Origin: Trichomonas vaginalis G3 | Taxonomy: Eukaryota; Parabasalia; Trichomonadida; Trichomonadidae | Assembly: GCF_026262505.1 (NCBI RefSeq) | Contig: NC_067207.1 | Span: forward strand, 4,720,252 to 4,784,251 | Direction: 5' to 3' | DNA length: 64,000 nt | Part shown: piece by piece, positions 41,996-49,507 of the stretch | How the letters are laid out: each line of letters starts with the position of its first letter | Numbering within the stretch: position 1 is the stretch's first letter | Program-made: the position numbers and the translations under genes | Notes under the pieces: model-generated | Seen by the model: the letters and a program-made list of their open reading frames with translations, nothing else | The model's database searches: none | What the model was told of the DNA's origin: nothing

Positions 41996-42955
41996 ATGAC
42001 GAATCCGAACAAGGACCCCTATGTTTCTAAAGCGACAAAGAAAGCACTCATGATAAAAATCTTTAGTTCAACACCAAATGCTTGGTTTATGGATATCTTG
42101 GAAAACATTCCGAGAGTTAGAACAGATGGACCACCATACTGGCTAATATTTGTTGGTCAAAACACAAGATACTGTGAAGCCATACCATTACAGTCCAAAA
42201 ATATTTTAGATATCTTAGCAGCTTTGACAATATTCGTTGACAAATACCATCCAACAAAACTGACATCTGACTGTGAAAGTTCTTTCAAATCAGATGATGT
42301 AAAAAACTATCTGCGTTCAAAAAATGTAAACCAATATTTCATTGTCGACCAAAACCATTCTGCTCTTGGTGTCATTGACGGATGTATAAAAATGTTAAGA
42401 GACTTAAACCAACCACAAGGTGGTGAAGCAAATGAAATGTCATATGACGACAAATATAGACACTTCTCCCAGGCAAAGATGAGACAAGTTTTAAATATTT
42501 ACAATAACCGTAAACAAAAAGGTTTGGGAAACCACTCCCCCGAAGAAATGAAAAACAACCCTGACTTAGAGAAAGACTATATATTTAATAATTTAGTCAA
42601 AAGAGACAAACAAGAAAGAATGCCGGGCTTCAAACTTCAGAAAGGTGACAAAGTAAAAATAGAAATACCTAAACGCGACCCATATGAAAATACTATTGAC
42701 TATGACAACAATGGGAACTCGACAGGTACTCACATTCGTGTTCGTAAAAATAGAAGAAAGTATACAAGAGAATATTATGAAGTTTTAGGCAAACATGGCA
42801 AAATGTACACACTGCAAGCAGAAGATAAAACTACTATTGTCAGACCTCGTTTCAAACTTGTCAAAGTTCAAGGTGGTATACTTTCAAAGACAGTTCCTAA
42901 CAAATATAAGACAACTCCTGACGAATATGCTAAAGAAGTTGAAAATGACGACTAA
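41996..42955 (+). CDS. Retroviral-type (rve) integrase of Maverick 2
   Basis: 319 residues, intact. The core begins AWFMDILENI (first Asp) and has LTSDCESSF (second Asp). The third acid, 36 residues later, falls in HSALGVIDGCIKML, where Asp stands in place of the usual Glu, so the triad reads DD35D. A C-terminal SH3-like region follows (KLQKGDKVKIEI, then RKYTREYYEVLG). It inserts the element and makes the 6-bp duplication. No N-terminal zinc finger or clear chromodomain seen. Its stop overlaps the stop of the convergent fibre gene. Confidence 0.85.
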   Translation: MTNPNKDPYVSKATKKALMIKIFSSTPNAWFMDILENIPRVRTDGPPYWLIFVGQNTRYCEAIPLQSKNILDILAALTIFVDKYHPTKLTSDCESSFKSDDVKNYLRSKNVNQYFIVDQNHSALGVIDGCIKMLRDLNQPQGGEANEMSYDDKYRHFSQAKMRQVLNIYNNRKQKGLGNHSPEEMKNNPDLEKDYIFNNLVKRDKQERMPGFKLQKGDKVKIEIPKRDPYENTIDYDNNGNSTGTHIRVRKNRRKYTREYYEVLGKHGKMYTLQAEDKTTIVRPRFKLVKVQGGILSKTVPNKYKTTPDEYAKEVENDD

Positions 42956-44886
42956 GCAATTCTATACCATGCGTAAACTGTCATGTAAGGTGGCATGTAT
43001 TCTTTACTTTGTCCCGTTGTTTGCGTATATCCTGAAACGAAATGTGTATGGTTTCCTTCTCCCTGCGTGTCATCCCAGTAACAATTTATAGCAAACTTAA
43101 CGTCGTCTTTAACATCATATCCTTTACCTTTTGTCATTCCTGACCAATCCCAATATCTATGCTTATGCCAACCTGCTTGAGATGTACTTTAATCTATGTA
43201 ATGACTGTGTGCAGGTAAATTTTCACCTGAAATCGTTTTACTTCCACCTGTTTCCTTTGAAGAGTTTGCACAATACAAAAACCTGTCGACTATTTGTTCC
43301 CATGCACCAACACCAAACATTACTTGAGGACCTCTTGCATCCATAGATGTATAAATAGAACCTACTGGGTTCATTAAATCAAACATATGAGATATTATAG
43401 GATTGTCTCTTTTGAACTTAAAATATAGTGCAACTATTTCAGGTTTCTTCTGGTTTGTGTCAGAATATTTTTTATAATATAATCTTATGTTTTCAGGGTA
43501 GGTAAAGTCTTGACTATAATATTTATTTCTGTCATCTGTATAATAATATACTATTCTCGTTTTTTCTATTGCATTATATCTTTTATATCTATAATAATCT
43601 AAATATAATGTTAGCTTTTGTTCATCTACATGTGGTGTTCTGTCGTCATCTCCATAGTCATAATAATGTGGTGCTGGAGCTGGGTCAGGCAATGTCATAT
43701 CTGCCATTTCATAAACTCTTAAATATTTCTTTTGTTCGTCTCCATATAAGTTTAAGTAGCAGTTGTTGTCTAATGGAACTTTAACTTGTGTACCATCATT
43801 CTTTTTATAGCTTACATACATTTCATTGTTATTTTTCGGAATGAGTTTATACCGTGTACCATTTTCTAAGGACTGTACCAACTGCCATCTAAAATATTTA
43901 TTTTCTTCATTGACAGAAAAGTCACCAACAATAGTTTCAATATTTTTTGTTCCTATCAAACTTTGGTATATTTCATTGACATATGTTTTATCTGCTTTAT
44001 TTTCAAGGCTAACGTTTAAGTCTGTTATTTCAGAAGATGTATGTGTATGTCCAACGTCACTTTTCCTGTTTAAGGTTTCTTGTAAGTTTGTAATATTTGC
44101 AATGGTATGTGTATGTCCAACGTCACTTTTCCTGTTTAAGGTTTCTTGTAAGTTTGTAATATTTGCAATGGTATGTGTATGTCCAACGTCACTTTTCCTG
44201 TTTAAGGTTTCTTGTAAGTTTGTAATATTTGCAATGGTATGTGTATGTCCAACGTCACTTTTCCTGTTTAAGGTTTCTTGTAAGTTTGTAATATTTGCAA
44301 TGGTATGTGTATGTCCAACGTCACTTTTCCTGTTTAAGGTTTCTTGTAAGTTTGTAATATCAGATATAGAATGTGTATGAGTCTTATCTGCTTTTGTCTC
44401 TAATGTTTCCTTAAGACTTGGTATTTGGTTAATATAATGTATATGAGTCTTTTTAGAATATTCGTTTTCAGCTCTTGTCACTTCACTTGACATTTTATTG
44501 TCAACATATGTTTTGTCTGCTAGTTCAGGATGAGTATGTTCTTTTGTTGCATAAGCATTGTTAGCTCTTTCTTCTTCTTTTACTATTGCATCGTCTACAT
44601 ATTCTTTGTCAGCTTTGTTGTCAACATCTGCTTTCAAAAGAAGTTCATTTATAGGTTTCTCGTTTAAAGTTCCTTTTGTTGGATTTATACAGACAGTATT
44701 GTTCTTATTGTCTTGAAATAGAAACTCATCTGTCATTGGGTTTATTGTCAGTTTTATGTCACCCCCTTTCAATGACTCAGATATCTTAGAATAGTTTGAA
44801 AAGTTTGTTGTGTTCTTATTTAGAGCTTGCATAATGAGTTGTCGGTTGTGTTGTATTTCTCTCATAGACGCTGTTTCATTTGACAT
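42952..44886 (-). pseudogene. Bacteriophage-type tail fibre protein with collar-like tip, one in-frame stop (Maverick)
   Basis: An N-terminal part is followed by fibre units with HxH motifs (KEHTHP, KTHIHY, KTHTHS). Next come five units of TNLQETLNRKSDVGHTHT type (44041-44370), a beta-rich middle, and a tip module. The tip reads PVGSIYTSMDARGPQVMFG, then AWEQIVDRFLYC and LPAHSH. A TAA at 43189-43191 interrupts it, but the same frame continues for 79 codons and ends in NHTHFVSGY...MPPYMTVYAWYRIA, the standard end of phage collar/baseplate-type tips. HxH motifs in phage fibres bind metal. The product would attach virions to a cell surface. Broken by one base change or dependent on read-through. 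Confidence 0.75.
44041..44370 (-). repeat. 66-bp tandem repeats in the fibre gene
   Basis: Five copies, beginning at 44041, 44107, 44173, 44239 and 44305. The first four appear identical and the fifth diverges only in its last dozen bases. Each codes 22 residues with one HTHT motif. Confidence 0.95.
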
Positions 44887-44904
44887 TTTTATTATAGATA
44901 AAAT
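44887..44904. promoter_or_regulatory. 18-bp divergent start region (fibre gene and neighbour)
   Basis: It separates the ATG of the fibre gene (minus) from that of 44905-45753 (plus). Each direction has an (A)TTTT(T)A run 12-13 nt before its ATG. Confidence 0.5.
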
Positions 44905-45753
44905 ATGCTTCCAATAGAAAAAGAAAATTCTAGAGTTGCTACAACTAAACCATTAGATGAACTTTTTACTAATGTCGGTCAAAAGTTTGAGACAGATACC
45001 GTAAAGCATGAAGGCTATCGTTTTGACTACCCATTAAGATGGTTAAGAGACCCATCCGTCACAAAAGCTATTGGCTTTCGTAGAATGAAGTTCATTTCAG
45101 AAGCCATACATGGTTTCCCATTTACGGTCGGTTTTGAAGTTCGATACTATAACAAAGAAAAACGTATGTATGAGAAATTTGAACAGGGAAAACTTTTACA
45201 AGTTAGTTTGCTTATAAACTTAGAAACAACTCGTCAAGCTTTTCAAGAAAAAATAAACGATATCTATATTGAATATGCAAACCAGTATAACATTGACGAA
45301 GGAGAATACCATCTCGATATTATTTATGACAGGAAAAATGCAACTGTTAAAATCAATAAAATAGAAGACCTTGGAGAAAACGTTTATATTTCTACAAAAT
45401 ATAACAACTTGGCATGGTATAGATTTATGAGGATGTTAAATCAGCCTGCAGCATATCCAGTACACCCGGACTATTATGAAGTCGAAAACCCTAATGGAAC
45501 ATATGAAAATATTTTCGACCAAGATGCTATTATTGTTCATGCTTCATTTTCTGGCGCCCAAAACTCTTTCTTATGCTTGGCAAATGACTTTTACGAAAAA
45601 CCTACAAAGTTATACGAACCACCAAGTGGAAGTATTTCAGACTTTCAAGTATGGTTTACTACAGATGGAAGAAAAAGAATAATTCCATTATACCATGCGT
45701 TTTACTTAGAACTTAGTTTCATATACAACTACTATCGAACGGTAAAAATATAA
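44905..45753 (+). CDS. Conserved Maverick virion-like protein, intact copy
   Basis: 282 residues. Same family as the broken copy at 37641-38500. Shared blocks are TKPLDELFTNVG, YRFDYPLRWLRDPS, KAIGFRRMKF, HASFSGAQNSFLCLANDFYE, and a C-terminal DFQVWFTTDG...YLELSFIYNY. The beta-rich C-terminus looks like a jelly-roll-type domain, but I cannot name the family. It is divergent from the tail fibre gene over 18 bp, so it may be the protein that holds the fibre or a second surface protein. Confidence 0.6.
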   Translation: MLPIEKENSRVATTKPLDELFTNVGQKFETDTVKHEGYRFDYPLRWLRDPSVTKAIGFRRMKFISEAIHGFPFTVGFEVRYYNKEKRMYEKFEQGKLLQVSLLINLETTRQAFQEKINDIYIEYANQYNIDEGEYHLDIIYDRKNATVKINKIEDLGENVYISTKYNNLAWYRFMRMLNQPAAYPVHPDYYEVENPNGTYENIFDQDAIIVHASFSGAQNSFLCLANDFYEKPTKLYEPPSGSISDFQVWFTTDGRKRIIPLYHAFYLELSFIYNYYRTVKI

Positions 45754-45757
45754 TTTT

Positions 45758-46000
45758 TTAATACGGTTGAGGTGTTGGATTTGGTTGCCAACTAGACTGT
45801 GGTGCAGGTTCAGGCTGTTGTATAACAGGAGCTTGTTCTTCTGGTTCAGGGTCTTTAGGTATAATACCAACGAACTGACCTACTCTTTTACCAATATTTT
45901 TGACACCGTTCCATACTCCTCTTCCGACAGATTTTATTCCATTCCATATACCTCTTCCAACTCTTCTGAAGAAGTTTCCAATACTACTGAAGAAACCCAT
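45758..46000 (-). CDS. Small Met-Gly basic amphipathic protein (Maverick)
   Basis: 80 residues. It begins MGFFSSIGNFFRRVGRGIWN and repeats the GxxIWNGxK pattern (GRGIWNGIKSVGRGVWNGVK), giving a cationic amphipathic helix, then a Pro/Gln/Glu-rich tail. Similar in plan to 41577-41978. Likely membrane-active or capsid-lining. Phe at position 3 is unfavourable for myristoylation. Convergent with the preceding gene, 4 bp apart. Confidence 0.5.
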   Translation of the reverse strand: MGFFSSIGNFFRRVGRGIWNGIKSVGRGVWNGVKNIGKRVGQFVGIIPKDPEPEEQAPVIQQPEPAPQSSWQPNPTPQPY

Positions 46001-46018
46001 TTTACTATATGTAAAAAT

Positions 46019-46381
46019 CTAATGTCCGCCTAGTCTCTTACGTTTCCTGTTGAGTTCCATAGCATTCTTTAACTGGAGCTCATACATTCTGTTTCTCCTC
46101 TGGTAGAAAACATATTCTGGGTCAACACCTGTGTTCGCTTCATCTGCATAAAGTTGTTTATATCCCACTTCAGGGTTTGTATAAAACTCTTTCCATCTCA
46201 TATTTGCATACCATGGTAGCAAACCTAACGCAGCGTCATTTGACATGGCAGTTTGCATTTGTACATCTGTTGGCACTTGACCATAGTTTGCCATTGCAGT
46301 TTGTATTCTAACTTCATTTGGAATATTCTCTGGGTTTGGTTGTCCAGGTTGCTGTGCATTCGCTAAGTTCTGTGCGTCCAT
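46019..46381 (-). CDS. Unknown 120-residue protein with basic C-terminus (Maverick)
   Basis: Intact. It contains two related segments (NEVRIQTAMANYGQVP and TDVQMQTAMSNDAALG), suggesting an internal duplication, and ends RKRKRLGGH. The start follows ATTTTTA plus 11 nt. No family recognised; probably a small virion or scaffold protein. Confidence 0.5.
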   Translation of the reverse strand: MDAQNLANAQQPGQPNPENIPNEVRIQTAMANYGQVPTDVQMQTAMSNDAALGLLPWYANMRWKEFYTNPEVGYKQLYADEANTGVDPEYVFYQRRNRMYELQLKNAMELNRKRKRLGGH

Positions 46382-46404
46382 TTAATATTAGATAAAAATA
46401 TCTC

Positions 46405-46536
46405 TTACGAGTACATATGCTGAACATTTGCAGGCATTGGTTCATCTTCATATTCTCTGTACTTTTCTGCCACGTCAAATAAATAAATGACACAATGGAA
46501 AAAACCTAAAACAAGTAGTCCTATTTCAAACCACAT
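46405..46536 (-). CDS. 43-residue single-pass membrane protein (Maverick)
   Basis: MWFEIGLLVLGFFHCVIYLF forms one transmembrane helix. A short charged tail (EKYREYEDEPM) follows. The ATG overlaps the last 16 bases of the methyltransferase gene in another frame. Small membrane proteins of this kind occur in many DNA viruses; function unknown. Confidence 0.45.
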   Translation of the reverse strand: MWFEIGLLVLGFFHCVIYLFDVAEKYREYEDEPMPANVQHMYS

Positions 46537-47339
46537 TTACTTACTAATAAAATTTCTTTATTGTGACACTTTCTCCGGTTTATAGGACCTCTCTCATATT
46601 CTATCTTGTCATATATAAACTCATAGTCATGTATGTCCTCTAACCATCTCATAACGGTTTCCAAACCACTTTTATCGGATGTAAAGTAAAAGCATGGATG
46701 GTTATGTATAACGTCTAAAGTTTCTAAAGAGTCTCTCAAAGTCCAGTCTACTTGGTATTGAAAATCCCATGTGTTATAGAACGGCGGGTCCACTATAAAG
46801 AAAACATTTTCCTTGTCTTTATATTTTTCATACAACTCTGTCCAATGACATCTCACAAACTCTATACCCTCAATACATTTTTCTATGTCCTCTTTGAAAA
46901 CATTTGTATAGTTGAGATATAAAACTTTTGACATAAGTGTTTCAATGTCATGAACTCTTATAGCACCACTATATAATAGTCTAGCAGATATACTATCCCA
47001 GTCTATATATTCTGCTTTTTTCAAAACCTCTCTCACAATATTTTTCTTATCTAATGGTATACGTTCCATCTTACCTATAGGTATCTTTTCTTTTAACTCT
47101 TTCAATATATTGTTTGTGTCTGGAATATGTTTGAGACGGTTCATATAGTTGTCGAAGTCATTGCATATAATCTTTGAGTCAGGAAATACGGTATGACATA
47201 AATGGGATATATAGAAACTTCCACCGAACAAATCTACAAATGTTAGACCATTCGGTAGTTTCTTAAGTTCTCTCAATATAATATCTTTACATCTACTCTT
47301 ATTTCCAAAGAACGGTAACGGTGGTTTTGTAAAATTCAT
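46521..47339 (-). CDS. D12-class N6-adenine DNA methyltransferase (Dam-like) of Maverick 2
   Basis: 272 residues, intact. The signature order is that of Dam/D12 enzymes: PPLPFFGNKSR (residues 6-16, N-terminal FxGxK), FVDLFGGSFYIS (34-45, AdoMet loop), CNDFDN (59-64), and the catalytic FFIVDPPFYNT (180-190, DPPF in place of DPPY). It transfers methyl from AdoMet to adenine N6 in DNA. No restriction partner is visible. It is the outermost gene next to the right terminus, with its own T-run signal. It may mark element DNA or affect host chromatin, as adenine methylation is known in Trichomonas. Confidence 0.85.
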   Translation of the reverse strand: MNFTKPPLPFFGNKSRCKDIILRELKKLPNGLTFVDLFGGSFYISHLCHTVFPDSKIICNDFDNYMNRLKHIPDTNNILKELKEKIPIGKMERIPLDKKNIVREVLKKAEYIDWDSISARLLYSGAIRVHDIETLMSKVLYLNYTNVFKEDIEKCIEGIEFVRCHWTELYEKYKDKENVFFIVDPPFYNTWDFQYQVDWTLRDSLETLDVIHNHPCFYFTSDKSGLETVMRWLEDIHDYEFIYDKIEYERGPINRRKCHNKEILLVSKCGLK

Positions 47340-47369
47340 TTATATATAATAATAAAAATGTTTTTACCC

Positions 47370-47427
47370 GAAAAGTGACAGAAAAGTGACAAAACATGAA
47401 AACATATATAATTTGTGAAAAGTGACA
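47370..47427. repeat. Triple GAAAAGTGACA repeat at the right subterminus
   Basis: Exact copies at 47370-47380, 47381-47391 and 47417-47427, between the methyltransferase start and the terminal repeat. Possible binding site for a replication or transcription factor. Confidence 0.7.
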
Positions 47428-47501
47428 CATTATATAATGTTTTCGACCCAGAAGACTAACAATTTTCCGAATAAAAACTTCATTTATACTAAACATCTTC
47501 G

Positions 47502-47548
47502 GGGCTAGAGGGCGCAACGCGCCTGGAAGCCCCACGACCTTTTTTTTT
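47502..47548 (-). repeat. Maverick 2 right terminal inverted repeat
   Basis: Complement of the left repeat with one mismatch. It ends in nine T, followed by the target duplication AAAATT at 47549-47554. Contains the same internal hairpin (GGCGC-AAC-GCGCC, flanked by GGGGCT and AGCCCC). Confidence 0.9.
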
Positions 47549-47554
47549 AAAATT

Positions 47555-48017
47555 AGATTTCCTAAAACAGAAACAAGACTGTAAGTTATCGTTAAATTAT
47601 CTCACTTTTTTACTTCGGGAGGATAAGTAAATTGATCAGTCTCTCTCAATCATTTGAGGAGTCGCCAGGTCATTCCATGAATCCTAATATTTGAATACCG
47701 AATATAACAAATCTGAAACTAAACCAAAATAACAAGTTTCAAATTTAATTAAACGCAAATTTAACATGAAAATAACTCATTTATAACACTAATCCAATAT
47801 TCTCATCCCGATAAACTTAATCGCAAAGTTTATATATTGAATACTTAATTGAACTTCGCAGAAAAAGTCTTTATTTGAATCACAAAATAAAAAATAAGCA
47901 TAAGTATATTTCATGATTATTCTCACATTGAAGGAGCTCATTCAATTCTTTGTAGTGGTTTATCAAATTTTTGAATAAATCTTTTTATTTTATCATATTC
48001 AATACTTTTTTATCGGA
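47555..48017. other. Intergenic flank to the right of Maverick 2
   Basis: No gene seen. TCATA at 47993-47997 is an initiator-like element 23 nt before the next ATG. Confidence 0.4.
47993..47997 (+). promoter_or_regulatory. Inr-like element of the Mei2-like gene
   Basis: TCATA fits TCA(C/T)(T/A), 23 nt from its A to the ATG at 48018. Confidence 0.4.
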
Positions 48018-48800
48018 ATGAGTAAATTTATGAGTAGTGCGGAACACAATAGCTGGATAGATTTTCTTGCAACTCCACCAAATATGATGGGAACCCCGCC
48101 AAGCCAACTGCCTGGGGATCTCTTTTCTAATTTTGAGCCGGCTCCAAGTCCGATTCTTTTCGAGCCACCACTTCAAAATTTTCTAAATTCTTCAGCGCCT
48201 CAAAACGCTTCACCTCCATCAACAAAGCAGACTTATACACCTCAGCAGCAATATCCTGAGTATGGAGAGCTAGAAAATAGAACACTTGCTGTTTCAAATG
48301 CCAATCCCGAAACTACAGAGGAAGAAATTATGGCTGTATTTAATACTCATAGAGGTGTTAAGCAAGTTGACATGTCTAAAATTTCCGAAGGCTATTTCAC
48401 CGTTGAATATTACGATATCAGAAGTGCCACCTCTTCGAAACTTTTATATAATGGCTCAACCCTAAAAGGAAAAACAATCAATGTTTCATATGCACCTCTT
48501 CCTATTATTTTAGATCCTAAGAAACCACCGAATAACGGTACAATTGTCATCTTTCATTTGCCAGCAGGAATTACCGATGATCAAATTATAACTATTTTCG
48601 GGCAGTTTGGTGAAATTCGTCAGATTCGCGGAACTCCTACGAAAACCCAACAAAGATTTGTCGAGTATTTTGACACTAGGCACGCTGAAGCTGCTTTATT
48701 GTCAATGAGCGGCAAATATGTTATGGGTGCACGTGTTTCTATTGAATTTTCCCTGCCCGGTGGTTTCAGAAGAGGAATCCAAAAAGTTGAAAAGAATTGA
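48018..48800 (+). CDS. Mei2-like RNA-binding protein with two RRMs
   Basis: 260 residues. Residues 1-85 are low-complexity. RRM1 is at about 88-160 (NRTLAVSNANPETTEEEIMA, then GYFTVEYYDIRSA). RRM2 is at about 172-245 and is very close to Mei2 RRM2: NGTIVIFHLPAG, FGQFGEIRQIRGTPTK, FVEYFDTRHAEAAL and a final LPGGFRR. The third RRM, which carries meiotic RNA binding in Mei2, is absent and I do not find it in the sequence after the stop. Probably a post-transcriptional regulator. Confidence 0.8.
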   Translation: MSKFMSSAEHNSWIDFLATPPNMMGTPPSQLPGDLFSNFEPAPSPILFEPPLQNFLNSSAPQNASPPSTKQTYTPQQQYPEYGELENRTLAVSNANPETTEEEIMAVFNTHRGVKQVDMSKISEGYFTVEYYDIRSATSSKLLYNGSTLKGKTINVSYAPLPIILDPKKPPNNGTIVIFHLPAGITDDQIITIFGQFGEIRQIRGTPTKTQQRFVEYFDTRHAEAALLSMSGKYVMGARVSIEFSLPGGFRRGIQKVEKN

Positions 48801-49507
48801 AGCCATTTGGAATATATATCTCAATTTATGTTTATAAAATGCGAATATTTTTGATAGAGATAAACCAAAATTGCATATGCGATTTTTTAATTGTTGATTT
48901 AATGATTCCCTTTTTACATGAGTATATTATTTATTTCATAATCGATGTTTTCTGTCTCGGAAATGGCAATACACATTTCTTCGGCGTAAAATTTCATTGG
49001 ATGTCATTTTCTTCCGCTGGCCATTCTGGTATAAGAAATCTCTTTTTTATGCAAATAAAATGGTGGGAGAGCATATAATCTTATATATCTGATTCCTATT
49101 GTTTAGGTTAGATTGGCAAATCTCCTCATATTGAATAGACAAGTAGCAGGTCATGATAAATTCTGATGGTTATACTAATCTATTTGTTGTATTCAGCATG
49201 CGGAATGAAATTAATCAAAATTTCTTCAATGTAGAAGAAAGGCTTCGAGATATACAAAATTCTTTTGCCCACAAGTTTTAATTACTAAGAGAAGATATAA
49301 ATTGCATATTAATTTCAATATATTAAAATCGATATTAAATTTTGTCAAGAATCTATATATTTATTAACGAGATAAAAGCATTGTCGAAAACTAAATTGCT
49401 TAAAAAAGAACTATCAACGTACAAAAAAAATCTAAATCTAAATAGAAAATATAAAAAATAAACATACGAATAATAGATCAAACATTTTAATGAAACAACA
49501 TTATTGG
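48801..49507. other. Convergent intergenic region, no gene seen
   Basis: A frame at 48797-49078 is open but begins at a TTG and has no recognised features. The region lies between the 3' ends of the Mei2-like gene and the Sec1-like gene. Confidence 0.35.

Larger units (their letters stand above)
24621..47548. mobile_element. Complete Maverick/Polinton element, 22.9 kb
   Basis: Bounded by 47-bp terminal inverted repeats (24621-24667 and 47502-47548, one mismatch). AAAATT directly repeats outside each end (24615-24620 and 47549-47554), the 6-bp target duplication expected of Mavericks. It encodes the diagnostic set: protein-primed DNA polymerase B (38630-40782), rve integrase (41996-42955), packaging ATPase (33883-34755) and double-jelly-roll capsid protein (28343-29962). 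There is also an SF3 helicase. I did not find an adenain-type cysteine protease. Many genes are frameshifted, so this copy is probably not autonomous. Confidence 0.93.

Noticed and set aside
44041..44370. CRISPR-like array
   Set aside because: The units are contiguous 66-bp coding repeats without spacers.
43826..44380. Plus-strand frame of 184 residues with repeated CVCPTSLFLF units
   Set aside because: It is the antisense shadow of the 66-bp repeats in the fibre gene.
24966..47339. Adenain-type maturation protease of the Maverick
   Set aside because: I looked for a gene with the His...Cys protease pattern and found none I could support; it may be lost or hidden among the frameshifted pieces.
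48797..49078. Open frame after the Mei2-like gene as a possible RRM3
   Set aside because: It begins at TTG overlapping the stop and shows none of the RRM3 motifs.
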